Part shown: piece after piece, positions 35,916 to 43,882 of the stretch
Layout: the number at the start of each line of letters is the position of its first letter
Position numbering within the stretch: the first letter of the stretch is position 1
Assembly: GCF_000272405.2 (NCBI RefSeq)
Contig: NZ_AJZM02000270.1
Coordinates: 1 to 43,882, forward strand
Origin: Vibrio tasmaniensis 1F-187
GTDB taxonomy: Bacteria; Pseudomonadota; Gammaproteobacteria; Enterobacterales; Vibrionaceae
Direction: 5' to 3'
DNA: 43,882 nt
The notes under the pieces: model-generated
What the model was told of the DNA's origin: nothing
Database searches by the model: none
Seen by the model: the letters and a program-made list of their open reading frames with translations, nothing else
Translations under genes and position numbers: made by a program

Positions 35916-38900
35916 TTACTCTTCGTCTTCTAGCTCGATGTTGATACCTAGCGAGCGAATCTCTTTCAACAGTACGTTGAACGACTCTGGCATGCCAGGT
36001 TCCATGCTATGGTTACCATCTACGATGTTCTTGTACATCTTAGTACGGCCGTTAACGTCATCCGACTTAACTGTTAGCATTTCTTGTAGAGTATATGCAG
36101 CACCGTATGCTTCTAGTGCCCATACTTCCATCTCACCGAAACGCTGACCACCGAACTGAGCTTTACCACCAAGTGGTTGCTGAGTTACTAGGCTGTAAGA
36201 ACCAGTTGAACGAGCATGCATCTTGTCATCAACCAAGTGGTTCAGTTTCAGCATGTACATGTAACCAACAGTTACAGGACGCTCAAACGAATCACCAGTA
36301 CGCCCATCAAACAGTTTAAGCTGACCAGATTCTGGCAGATCACCCAGTTTAAGTAGTTCTTTGATTAGAGACTCAGAAGCACCGTCGAACACAGGTGTAG
36401 CAATCGGTAGACCGCCACGTAGGTTCTTGATCAGTGTACGAACTTGATCATCAGACAGTTCAGCAATATCAACTTTCTGACGAGTATCGCCAAGATCGTA
36501 AACCTTCTGTAGGAACTCACGGAACTTATGCAGTTCTTGTTGTTCCTTAACCATTTGGTTGATCTTGTCACCGATACCTTTCGCAGCCAAACCTAAGTGA
36601 ACTTCTAGGATCTGACCAATGTTCATACGCGATGGTACACCCAGCGGGTTAAGTACGATGTCTACAGGCTGACCTTTCTCATCGTATGGCATGTCTTCAA
36701 CAGGGTTAATCTTAGAGATTACACCTTTGTTACCGTGACGACCGGCCATCTTATCACCAGGCTGGATACGACGTTTAACCGCTAGGTAAACTTTAACAAT
36801 CTTAAGAACGCCAGGTGCTAGATCATCACCTTGAGTGATTTTACGACGCTTAGTTTCAAACTTCTTATCGAAGTCTGCTTTTAGCTCATCCCACTGCTCA
36901 GCAAGTTGCTCAAGCTGTGTTTGTAGCGCATCGTCTTCTAGAACTTGCTCTAGCCATTGCTTACGACCGATAGTATCAAGCTTAGCTTCAGAGTAACCAC
37001 CAGACAGAAGTACAGCTTTAACACGGTTAAGAAGGCCACCCTCAAGAATTTGGAACTCTTCAGTTAGATCTTTCTTAGCTTCTTTAAGCTGCATCTGTTC
37101 GATTTCAAGTGCACGTTTGTCTTTCTCTACGCCATCGCGAGTAAAGACTTGTACATCGATGATAGTACCCGAAACAGAGTTTGGTACACGTAGAGAAGTA
37201 TCTTTAACATCAGATGCTTTCTCACCGAAGATAGCACGTAGTAGCTTCTCTTCAGGAGTCAGTTGAGTTTCACCTTTAGGGGTTACTTTACCAACTAGGA
37301 TGTCGCCACCCTTAACTTCAGCACCAATGTAAACGATACCTGACTCGTCTAGTTTAGACAGAGCAGACTCACCTACGTTTGGAATATCAGCTGTGATCTC
37401 TTCAGAACCCAGCTTAGTATCACGAGCCACACAAGATAATTCTTGAATGTGGATTGTCGTGAAACGGTCTTCTTGAACTACGCGCTCAGATACTAAGATC
37501 GAGTCTTCGAAGTTGTAACCGTTCCAAGGCATGAATGCGATACGCATGTTTTGGCCAAGAGCTAGTTCACCAAGGTCTGTTGAAGGACCGTCAGCAAGAA
37601 CATCGCCGCGTGCAACTGGTTCACCAGGAAGTACAGTTGGACGTTGGTTAATACATGTGTTTTGGTTCGAACGCGTGTACTTAGTCAGGTTGTAGATATC
37701 GATACCAGCTTCGCCAGGTACCAATTCATCTTCGTTAACCTTAACTACGATACGAGAAGCGTCAACAGACTGAACTTGACCACCACGTTTAGCAACCGCT
37801 GTAACACCAGAGTCAACTGCGATGTTACGTTCGATACCCGTACCTACTAGAGGCTTATCAGCTCTCAGTGTTGGTACAGCTTGACGTTGCATGTTGGCAC
37901 CCATCAATGCACGGTTCGCATCATCGTGTTCTAGGAACGGGATAAGCGAAGCAGCGATAGATACTACTTGGTTTGTCGCAACGTCCATGTAGTCAACGTG
38001 ATCGCGTGGGTGAAGACCAGATTCACCTTTTTGACGAGCTGTGATTAGCTCATCTGCAAACGTACCTTCTTCAGTAAGAATGGTGTTTGCTTGCGCGATT
38101 ACGAATTGACCTTCCTGGATTGCAGACAGGTAATCAACTTCTTCTGTTACTACACCATCTACTACACGACGGTACGGAGTTTCTAGGAAACCGTAATCGT
38201 TACAACGTGCAAATGCAGATAGCGAGTTAATTAGACCGATGTTTGGACCTTCAGGCGTTTCGATCGGACATAGACGACCGTAGTGAGTTACGTGAACGTC
38301 ACGTACTTCGAAGCCTGCGCGCTCACGAGTAAGACCACCAGGACCTAAAGCAGAGATACGACGCTTGTGCGTAACTTCTGACAATGGGTTGTTTTGGTCC
38401 ATAAACTGTGAAAGCTGTGAAGAGCCAAAGAATTCTTTAACTGCAGCAGAGATCGGCTTAGCGTTGATAAGATCTTGAGGCATGATTGCATCAAGGTCAC
38501 CAAGGCTTAAACGTTCTTTAACGGCACGTTCTACACGAACTAGACCAACACGGAATTGGTTTTCTGCCATTTCACCTACAGAACGGATACGACGGTTGCC
38601 AAGGTGGTCGATATCGTCCACTTCACCAATGCCGTTACGGATACCAATCAGTTTCTTCATCACTTCGATGATGTCTGATTCATCCAGAGTACCGCGCTCT
38701 TCTTCTTCTTCACGCTCGATAGAGCTGTTGAATTTCATACGGCCTACAGTTGATAGGTCGTAACGATCTTCAGAGAAGAATAGGCTTTCGAACAATGATT
38801 CTGCAGCTTCTTTCGTTGGTGGCTCGCCAGGACGCATCATGCGGTAGATTTCTACCAATGCAGAGATGCGATCTACTGTGCTATCCGCACGTAGAGTGTC

Positions 38901-39944
38901 TGACATGAATGGACCATGGTCTAGGTCATTCGTGAACAGCACTTCTAGAGTCTTGTGACCTGCTTGAGACAGGTTAGCAAGTGCTTCTAGGCTAATCTCT
39001 TGGTTTGCGCCAACGATGATCTCGCCAGTTGCTTCGTTGATGTAATCTTTCGCAGCAATCTTTTCAACGATGTACTCTACTGGTACTTCGATGTGCTCAA
39101 CGCCATCTTTTTCAAGTTGACGGATATGGCGAGCAGTTACACGACGACCAGTCTCAACGTAAGTTTTGCCGTTTGCTTCGATGTCGAATGACGCAGTTTC
39201 ACCACGTAGACGATCAGGAACCAACTCCATAAGTAGAGTTTGGTCTTTCACTTCGAAGTTCACTTTGTCGAAGAACAGATCTAGGATCTCTTCAGTCGAT
39301 TTACCAAGTGCACGAAGGATAATCGATGCTGGTAGCTTACGACGACGGTCGATACGTACGAATAAGTTATCCTTAGGATCGAACTCAAAGTCTAACCATG
39401 AGCCACGGTAAGGAATTACACGTGCGTTATAAAGAACTTTACCTGATGAGTGGGTCTTACCCTTATCACTGTCGAAGAACACGCCTGGGCTTCGGTGCAG
39501 CTGGGATACGATAACCCTCTCGGTACCATTAATTACGAAAGTACCATTGTCTGTCATAAGCGGAATTTCGCCCATGTAGACTTCTTGTTCTTTAATGTCT
39601 TTTACAGTACCTGCTGGTGCATCTCGATCAAAGATAACTAGACGTAGTTTTACGCGTAGTGGCTTTGAGTAAGTAACACCGCGGATTTGACATTCTTTAA
39701 CGTCAAAAACTGGCTCACCAAGACGGTAGCTAACGTATTGCAGCTCAGAATTGCCGTTGTAGCTCTGAATTGGAAATACAGAACGGAAAGCAGCTTCAAG
39801 ACCGTATTGACCTTCAGGATCCTGTTCGATGAATTTGTCGAAAGAATCAAGCTGGATCGATAACAGGTATGGAATGTCCAAAACTTGTGGACGAGTACCA
39901 AAATCCTTACGGATGCGCTTTTTCTCGGTATAAGAGTAAACCAT
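35916..39944 (-). CDS. rpoB: RNA polymerase beta subunit
   Basis: Beta subunit of RNA polymerase, 1342 residues from ATG 39944 ([16 protein letters not shown]), exactly the E. coli length. The frame runs 32 codons further upstream without conservation, and GAGG lies about 6 nt before ATG 39944. The rifampicin region reads [20 protein letters not shown] then ISALGPGGL, with wild-type residues at the positions of E. coli D516, H526 and S531, so no rifampicin resistance is predicted. It lies downstream of rplL after an attenuator hairpin. Confidence 0.98.
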   Translation of the reverse strand: MVYSYTEKKRIRKDFGTRPQVLDIPYLLSIQLDSFDKFIEQDPEGQYGLEAAFRSVFPIQSYNGNSELQYVSYRLGEPVFDVKECQIRGVTYSKPLRVKLRLVIFDRDAPAGTVKDIKEQEVYMGEIPLMTDNGTFVINGTERVIVSQLHRSPGVFFDSDKGKTHSSGKVLYNARVIPYRGSWLDFEFDPKDNLFVRIDRRRKLPASIILRALGKSTEEILDLFFDKVNFEVKDQTLLMELVPDRLRGETASFDIEANGKTYVETGRRVTARHIRQLEKDGVEHIEVPVEYIVEKIAAKDYINEATGEIIVGANQEISLEALANLSQAGHKTLEVLFTNDLDHGPFMSDTLRADSTVDRISALVEIYRMMRPGEPPTKEAAESLFESLFFSEDRYDLSTVGRMKFNSSIEREEEEERGTLDESDIIEVMKKLIGIRNGIGEVDDIDHLGNRRIRSVGEMAENQFRVGLVRVERAVKERLSLGDLDAIMPQDLINAKPISAAVKEFFGSSQLSQFMDQNNPLSEVTHKRRISALGPGGLTRERAGFEVRDVHVTHYGRLCPIETPEGPNIGLINSLSAFARCNDYGFLETPYRRVVDGVVTEEVDYLSAIQEGQFVIAQANTILTEEGTFADELITARQKGESGLHPRDHVDYMDVATNQVVSIAASLIPFLEHDDANRALMGANMQRQAVPTLRADKPLVGTGIERNIAVDSGVTAVAKRGGQVQSVDASRIVVKVNEDELVPGEAGIDIYNLTKYTRSNQNTCINQRPTVLPGEPVARGDVLADGPSTDLGELALGQNMRIAFMPWNGYNFEDSILVSERVVQEDRFTTIHIQELSCVARDTKLGSEEITADIPNVGESALSKLDESGIVYIGAEVKGGDILVGKVTPKGETQLTPEEKLLRAIFGEKASDVKDTSLRVPNSVSGTIIDVQVFTRDGVEKDKRALEIEQMQLKEAKKDLTEEFQILEGGLLNRVKAVLLSGGYSEAKLDTIGRKQWLEQVLEDDALQTQLEQLAEQWDELKADFDKKFETKRRKITQGDDLAPGVLKIVKVYLAVKRRIQPGDKMAGRHGNKGVISKINPVEDMPYDEKGQPVDIVLNPLGVPSRMNIGQILEVHLGLAAKGIGDKINQMVKEQQELHKFREFLQKVYDLGDTRQKVDIAELSDDQVRTLIKNLRGGLPIATPVFDGASESLIKELLKLGDLPESGQLKLFDGRTGDSFERPVTVGYMYMLKLNHLVDDKMHARSTGSYSLVTQQPLGGKAQFGGQRFGEMEVWALEAYGAAYTLQEMLTVKSDDVNGRTKMYKNIVDGNHSMEPGMPESFNVLLKEIRSLGINIELEDEE

Positions 39945-40115
39945 GGGGTTCCTCAGCTCGCTGATAAGTGACCCAAACCACCCAAAACACTCTTCAGAGG
40001 GGGCGGTGACAAACAGCTGTTTACTGTAGTGAACAATCATTTCGAAAAAATGACTGTTTTTTTGCTTGGATTATGACGGTTAAACAGCGGAAATTTCGTC
40101 ATAGCCCTACAGCGC

Positions 40116-40146
40116 AAAAAGGCCGGTGGTTAATAAACCACCAGCC
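40116..40146 (-). terminator. rplL-rpoB attenuator
   Basis: On the minus strand GGCTGGTGGTT, loop TATT, AACCACCGGCC (one mismatch) and five T, 33 nt after the rplL stop. It has the position of the E. coli rplL-rpoB attenuator that lowers rpoBC expression relative to the ribosomal genes. A second small hairpin (TCATTT/AAATGA, 40037-40053) lies downstream. Confidence 0.85.
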
Positions 40147-40178
40147 ATTAGCCTTGCGGCTAAGAAATTAAGTAATAA

Positions 40179-40544
40179 TTACTTAACTTCAACAGAAGCG
40201 CCAGCTTCTTCTAGCTGTGCTTTAAGAGCTTCAGCTTCAGCTTTGTCAACGCCTTCTTTAAGCGCTGCAGGAGCTGAGTCTACAAGACCTTTAGCTTCTT
40301 TAAGACCTAGGCCAGTTGCGCCACGTACAGCTTTGATAACTTGTACTTTGTTAGCGCCAGCAGCAGTTAGGATTACGTCGAATTCAGTTTGCTCAGCAGC
40401 AGCTTCAGCAGAAGCACCACCAGCTACAACTGCAGCAGCAGCAGTAACACCGAATTTCTCTTCCATAGCTTCGATAAGCTCAACAACTTGCATTACAGAC
40501 ATTTCTGCAACTGCGTCTAGGATTTGCTCGTTAGTAATAGACAT
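40179..40544 (-). CDS. rplL: 50S ribosomal protein L7/L12
   Basis: Stalk protein present in multiple copies per ribosome, which recruits translation GTPases. The protein has 121 residues: N-terminal dimerisation part [33 protein letters not shown], Ala/Gly-rich hinge (about 35-51), and C-terminal globular domain with [17 protein letters not shown], the GTPase-contact helices. It follows rplJ by 57 nt and is separated from rpoB by an attenuator. Confidence 0.98.
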   Translation of the reverse strand: MSITNEQILDAVAEMSVMQVVELIEAMEEKFGVTAAAAVVAGGASAEAAAEQTEFDVILTAAGANKVQVIKAVRGATGLGLKEAKGLVDSAPAALKEGVDKAEAEALKAQLEEAGASVEVK

Positions 40545-40601
40545 AACAATTCTCTTTTAAGTCAACAATAAGTTTAAATAGCAACCAGTGAAAAGCAAGG
40601 C

Positions 40602-41096
40602 TTAAGCCGCAGCTTCTTCTTTTTGGTCGCGAACAGCAGCGATAGTACGAACCAGCTTGCCAGCAGAAGCTTCTTTCATGCACATCATTAGGCGTGCGAT
40701 AGCTTCGTCGTAAGTTGGTAGTGTCGCTAGTACTTCAGCATCAGTAACTGCGCCTTCAAATGCAGCAGCTTTGATCTCGAAATCTTTATTCTCTTTAGCG
40801 AAGTCTTTGAAAAGACGCGCTGCAGCACCTGGGTGCTCATTAGAGAATGCGATCAGAGTTGGACCAGTGAAAGTGTCAGTTAGACACTCGTAGTCTGTAC
40901 CCTGAATCGCACGGCGTGCTAGTGTGTTACGAACAACTCTCATGTAAACACCCGCTTCGCGAGCTTGTTTACGTAGAGAAGTCATTGCGCCAACAGTAAC
41001 GCCACGAGAATCAGCTACAACTGCAGAAAGTGCACCACTGGCAGCTTCGTTGACTTCAGCAACAATTGCTTTTTTGTCTTGAAGATTTAAAGCCAT
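40602..41096 (-). CDS. rplJ: 50S ribosomal protein L10
   Basis: L10 anchors L7/L12 dimers at the ribosomal stalk. The protein has 164 residues from ATG 41096 ([19 protein letters not shown]); the frame extends 13 codons upstream without conservation. AGAGG lies about 9 nt upstream. In gamma-proteobacteria the L10-L12 complex represses its own mRNA at the leader. A leader of about 206 nt is present here and contains pairing segments that could support this. Confidence 0.97.
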   Translation of the reverse strand: MALNLQDKKAIVAEVNEAASGALSAVVADSRGVTVGAMTSLRKQAREAGVYMRVVRNTLARRAIQGTDYECLTDTFTGPTLIAFSNEHPGAAARLFKDFAKENKDFEIKAAAFEGAVTDAEVLATLPTYDEAIARLMMCMKEASAGKLVRTIAAVRDQKEEAAA

Positions 41097-41302
41097 TTGG
41101 ATTAACCTCTGGTTGTGATTACAGCACTCATACAAAATGTAATGAGCGTTTACGATGTTATTTAAAAATGAATAAATTCACTTCAAACCACAACATCGCC
41201 TACGTAGGTTTTATTAAGCCATATCTCCGAAGAGTACAGCGCCTACGGTCTTGGGACGGATGACCTGAATTGCTTCAAAAATCACCCAACCACAAATATT
41301 AG
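41097..41302 (-). promoter_or_regulatory. rplJ leader (probable L10-L12 autoregulatory leader)
   Basis: About 206 nt of untranslated leader from the promoter at 41310-41337 to the rplJ start. Length and position match the L10 leader of gamma-proteobacteria, where L10-L12 binds and represses rplJL translation. Pairing segments such as GTAGGCG/CGCCTAC are visible. I did not fold it, so this is a positional call. Confidence 0.55.
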
Positions 41303-41309
41303 GCGCAGA

Positions 41310-41337
41310 AGTATACACTAAATCTGCGCCGAAGCAA
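41310..41337 (-). promoter_or_regulatory. rplJ promoter, -10 placed inside an inverted repeat
   Basis: On the minus strand TTGCTT (41337-41332), 16-bp spacer, TATACT (41315-41310), then GC-rich TCTGCGCC. The repeat GGCGCAG (41330-41324) and CTGCGCC (41308-41302) brackets the -10. The -35 sits just after the rplA stop. Confidence 0.75.
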
Positions 41338-41338
41338 A

Positions 41339-42043
41339 TTAGTTTGCTTGAGTGTCAAGACTAGCTTGATCAACAGTAACACCAGCACCCATTGTAGTAG
41401 AGATGCTTACTTTCTTCAGGAAAGTACCTTTCGCTGAAGAAGGCTTAGCTTTCTTAAGAGCAACTAGAAGTGCTTCTAGGTTCTCTTGAAGCTGGTTAGC
41501 TTCGAAAGATGCTTTGCCGATAGTAGTGTGGATGATACCGTTCTTGTCGTTACGGTAACGAACCTGACCAGCTTTAGCGTTCTTAACCGCTTCAGCAACG
41601 TTAGGAGTTACAGTACCAACTTTAGGGTTTGGCATAAGGCCGCGTGGACCTAGGATTGTACCTAGTTGACCAACAACACGCATTGCATCAGGAGAAGCAA
41701 CAACAACGTCGAAGTTCATTTCGCCTTTTTTCACTTGCTCAGCAAGATCTTCCATACCAACGATATCTGCGCCAGCTGCTTTAGCTGCTTCTGCGTTTGC
41801 ACCTTGAGTGAACACAGCAACGCGGATGTCACGGCCAGTACCGTGAGGTAGCACAGTTGCGCCACGTACGTTTTGGTCAGATTTACGAGCATCAATGCCT
41901 AGGTTAACAGCAACATCTACAGACTCAACGAATTTAGCAGTAGCTAGTTCTTTAAGAAGAGCAACAGCTTCGTTGATTTCGTATTCTTTAGTTACTTCAA
42001 CTTTGTCGCGGATTACGCGCATACGCTTAGTAAGTTTTGCCAT
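41339..42043 (-). CDS. rplA: 50S ribosomal protein L1
   Basis: L1 forms the mobile stalk near the ribosomal E site and represses its own rplKA mRNA. The protein has 234 residues, usual length. It opens [16 protein letters not shown]; the L1 signature lies in [22 protein letters not shown] and [16 protein letters not shown]. It starts 4 nt after rplK, with GAGGG overlapping the rplK end, so translation is coupled. Confidence 0.98.
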   Translation of the reverse strand: MAKLTKRMRVIRDKVEVTKEYEINEAVALLKELATAKFVESVDVAVNLGIDARKSDQNVRGATVLPHGTGRDIRVAVFTQGANAEAAKAAGADIVGMEDLAEQVKKGEMNFDVVVASPDAMRVVGQLGTILGPRGLMPNPKVGTVTPNVAEAVKNAKAGQVRYRNDKNGIIHTTIGKASFEANQLQENLEALLVALKKAKPSSAKGTFLKKVSISTTMGAGVTVDQASLDTQAN

Positions 42044-42047
42044 GATC

Positions 42048-42476
42048 TTATCCCTCTACCACTAGGCCCATTGAACGAGCAGTACCAGCAATAGAACGCT
42101 TCATTGCTTCGATGTCAGCACCAGTCATATCAGCAGCTTTAGTTTCTGCGATTTCCTGAACTTGAGCGTCAGTTACAGTACCAACTTTCTCAGTGTTTGG
42201 ACGACCTGAACCAGACTTAACGCCAGCAGCTTTCTTAAGAAGAACAGCAGCAGGTGGAGTCTTAGTTACGAACGTGAAAGAACGGTCGTTGTAAACAGTA
42301 ATTACTACTGGAGTAGGTAGACCTTTCTCAACAGATTCTGTTTTTGCGTTGAACGCTTTACAGAATTCCATGATGTTCACGCCGTGTTGACCTAGAGCAG
42401 GACCAACCGGTGGACTTGGGTTTGCCATACCAGCTGCAACTTGCAGTTTGATATAAGCTTCAACTTTCTTAGCCAT
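42048..42476 (-). CDS. rplK: 50S ribosomal protein L11
   Basis: L11 forms the GTPase-associated centre with 23S rRNA and is needed for RelA activation. The protein has 142 residues from ATG 42476 ([43 protein letters not shown]), normal length; the frame runs 20 codons further without conservation. TTAGGAAA precedes the start. The proline-rich N-terminal domain and the C-terminal RNA-binding domain ([20 protein letters not shown]) are intact. It is the substrate of PrmA, encoded at 16128. Confidence 0.98.
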   Translation of the reverse strand: MAKKVEAYIKLQVAAGMANPSPPVGPALGQHGVNIMEFCKAFNAKTESVEKGLPTPVVITVYNDRSFTFVTKTPPAAVLLKKAAGVKSGSGRPNTEKVGTVTDAQVQEIAETKAADMTGADIEAMKRSIAGTARSMGLVVEG

Positions 42477-42563
42477 GATATTTCCTAATTTTTGGGTACA
42501 TGCGCTAGCCCTGAGGCAAGCTCCCCTTAATTTCAATTAACTCTTTCTTACTTCGATAGAAGT

Positions 42564-42600
42564 AAAAAGGCGCGAAATTATAATCATAATTCGCGCCTTT
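42564..42600 (-). terminator. nusG terminator overlapping the rplK promoter
   Basis: On the minus strand AAAGGCGCGAA (42600-42590) pairs with TTCGCGCCTTT (42576-42566), with inner TTAT/ATAA pairing and five T at the end. It lies about 90 nt after the nusG stop. Confidence 0.85.
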
Positions 42601-42605
42601 AACAA
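42577..42605 (-). promoter_or_regulatory. rplK promoter embedded in the nusG terminator
   Basis: On the minus strand TTGTTA (42605-42600), 17-bp spacer, perfect TATAAT (42582-42577), then the GC-rich discriminator TTCGCGCC. The -10 lies in the loop side of the terminator hairpin and the discriminator is its 3' arm. Confidence 0.78.
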
Positions 42606-42688
42606 CCCTAAAAAGGTGGTTTTTTATACTCTTTTATTTTGAACAACTTATGAAGTATTTATCCACAGCTTGTTCAAAAGTTAGAGTT

Positions 42689-43237
42689 TTAGTCCAGCTT
42701 TTCAACTTGACCAAATTCAAGCTCAACCGGTGTTGCACGACCAAAGATCGATACAGATACCTTAATGCGGCTTTTCTCGTAATCTACTTCTTCAACTGTA
42801 CCGTTGAAATCAGCAAACGGACCATCGTTCACACGAACCACTTCACCCGCTTCGAACATTGTCTTAGGACGTGGAGACTCGCTCGCTTTCTCTAGACGGT
42901 TCAAGATAGCATCAGCTTCTTTGTCAGTGATTGGTGCAGGACGATCAGAGGTACCACCAATGAAGCCCATAACACGAGGAATGCTGCGTACTAAGTGCCA
43001 TGATTCATCATTCATGATCATTTGCACTAATACGTAGCCAGGGAAGAACTTACGTTCGCTTTTACGGCGTTGACCTGCACGCATTTCCACTACTTCTTCA
43101 GTAGGTACTAAAACGTCACCAAAGAATTCTTCCATGTCGTGCATTTTAATATGTTCGCGTAACGATTGAGATACACGACCTTCATAGCCAGAAAAGGCTT
43201 GAACTACATACCAACGTTTTTTTGGAGCTTCACTCAT
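42689..43237 (-). CDS. nusG: Transcription termination/antitermination factor NusG
   Basis: NusG binds RNA polymerase, aids Rho and couples transcription to translation. The protein has 182 residues: NGN domain about 1-120 ([26 protein letters not shown]) and KOW domain at the C terminus ([19 protein letters not shown]). GAGGG precedes the ATG. It starts 13 nt after secE, so they are co-transcribed. Confidence 0.98.
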   Translation of the reverse strand: MSEAPKKRWYVVQAFSGYEGRVSQSLREHIKMHDMEEFFGDVLVPTEEVVEMRAGQRRKSERKFFPGYVLVQMIMNDESWHLVRSIPRVMGFIGGTSDRPAPITDKEADAILNRLEKASESPRPKTMFEAGEVVRVNDGPFADFNGTVEEVDYEKSRIKVSVSIFGRATPVELEFGQVEKLD

Positions 43238-43250
43238 GAATCAGAACCCT

Positions 43251-43628
43251 CTACACTCCAGTTGCTAGAGAAACTAAACGGACCATAATGCCGTCAATTC
43301 CCCAAAGCACTAGAGACATAACAATACATACAGCTAAAACGATCAATGTAGTTTGCATAGTTTCTTGGCGAGTAGGCCAAACAACTTTACGAATCTCCAT
43401 ACGAGATTCTTTTGCAAAATCGATCGCAGCTTTACCTTTAGTTGTTGTTGCTGCAACGCCTAGTGCGGCAGCAATCAGCACAACTACACCTGCAGCGCGA
43501 ATTACAACAGACAATTCACCATACAGGTAATTACCCACAACAGCAGCAGCCAACAGTACAAAAGCGACTACCCACTTCATTGTATCTGCTGCACCTGAGC
43601 TATCAGGAGTTTCAGCGTTTGCTTTCAT
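43251..43628 (-). CDS. secE: Preprotein translocase subunit SecE
   Basis: SecE clamps SecY in the SecYEG channel. The protein has 125 residues with three membrane segments (about 17-37, 41-60 and 93-115), the enterobacterial-type three-helix form. The conserved cytoplasmic amphipathic region [17 protein letters not shown] lies before the last helix. It follows the tuf terminator. A perfect -35-like TTGACA (43778-43773, minus strand) lies upstream but no good -10 is at the right distance. Confidence 0.97.
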   Translation of the reverse strand: MKANAETPDSSGAADTMKWVVAFVLLAAAVVGNYLYGELSVVIRAAGVVVLIAAALGVAATTTKGKAAIDFAKESRMEIRKVVWPTRQETMQTTLIVLAVCIVMSLVLWGIDGIMVRLVSLATGV

Positions 43629-43804
43629 AAAACCAACCTGTGATAAGTCTTAAATATAGACGACAATAACCCCGCTGTTGCAGGGCACATTCCTTTGCGT
43701 TGCAAAACAACACATCTAACAGTCATTTTAGTTAAAAAGACCGTTTAATTCTTTGCTAAGAGTTAAAATTGATGTCAAAACACCCAACTCTTTTTTCAGC
43801 GCAG

Positions 43805-43832
43805 AAAAAGGGCATCAAATGATGCCCTTTTT
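43805..43832 (-). terminator. Terminator of the tuf gene
   Basis: AAAAAGGGCATC (43805-43816), 4-nt loop, GATGCCCTTTTT (43821-43832). On the minus strand it lies 19 nt after the tuf stop and ends in five T. Confidence 0.9.
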
Positions 43833-43851
43833 ACTAGTGGTTCGTCAAATC

Positions 43852-43882
43852 TTATGCAAAGATTTTAGCTACAACACCAGCA
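43852..43882 (-). CDS. tufB: Elongation factor Tu, C-terminal end (partial)
   Basis: Only the last nine codons are in the window: the minus strand translates AGVVAKIFA followed by TAA, the conserved end of bacterial EF-Tu (GAGVVAKIFA-type). Position directly before secE-nusG marks it as the tufB-position copy. The gene is cut by the window edge. Confidence 0.9.
   Translation of the reverse strand, partial: AGVVAKIFA

Noticed and set aside
38350..38450. Rifampicin-resistance mutation in rpoB
   Set aside because: The cluster I residues are wild type at the positions usually changed.
38482..38763. Long open frames opposite rpoB, rpoC and acs
   Set aside because: They are antisense shadows of strongly conserved genes, with no ribosome site or family resemblance.
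43629..43851. tRNA-Trp gene between tuf and secE, as in some relatives
   Set aside because: No cloverleaf, anticodon stem or CCA end can be found in this stretch on either strand.

Overview
The window is core chromosome of a Vibrio, probably in or near the Splendidus clade. The genus call rests on the protein sequences (Fis, RpoB, HupA, HemE and CrbS read as Vibrio orthologues), on the gene order, and on moderately AT-rich, even base composition. The species call is only an impression. I see no prophage, integrase, transposase, CRISPR array, rRNA or tRNA gene.

Left part (1-13.3 kb): an acetate-uptake and acetate-activation neighbourhood. It begins with the 3' part of a large SSF sodium:solute symporter. 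A small protein gene plus class II fumarase fumC follow, under a perfect Fur box (iron-starvation fumarase). Then come the SSF-histidine kinase-receiver hybrid crbS and an HcaT-type MFS transporter (both minus strand), a cNMP/CBS/DUF294 nucleotidyltransferase gene with a DEDDh exonuclease gene, and acs. CrbS is known to control acs in Vibrio, but its response regulator CrbR is not in the window.

Middle left (13.5-20.1 kb): aroQ, accB-accC, prmA, dusB-fis with a stringent-type promoter, a GGDEF protein, and zntR on the minus strand.

Middle right (20.2-31.6 kb): purH and purD separated by a 119-bp ERIC-like palindrome. Then follows the conserved DUF1481 (yjaH)-hupA ... yjaG ... hemE-nudC-rsd neighbourhood, with a CNNM/CBS membrane protein, a D-2-hydroxyacid dehydrogenase and an Fe-S uracil-DNA-glycosylase-like protein inserted. 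Between hemE and nudC, on the strand opposite to both, lies a promoter, a short stem-loop and a strong intrinsic terminator. This is a good candidate for an unannotated small RNA of about 70 nt.

Right end (31.6-43.9 kb, minus strand): the tufB-secE-nusG-rplKA-rplJL-rpoBC supercluster, entered at the last codons of an EF-Tu gene. The rplK and rplJ promoters both place the -10 element between the arms of a GC-rich inverted repeat, so the downstream arm doubles as the GC-rich discriminator.

I do not see a clear new multi-gene system. The best leads are the hemE/nudC small RNA, the DUF294-exonuclease pair, the ERIC-like element inside the purine operon, two genes whose ribosome-binding site lies in the preceding gene's terminator hairpin (crbS and DUF1481), and the paired promoter-in-hairpin design. 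All were read by eye; no database search or folding program was run.
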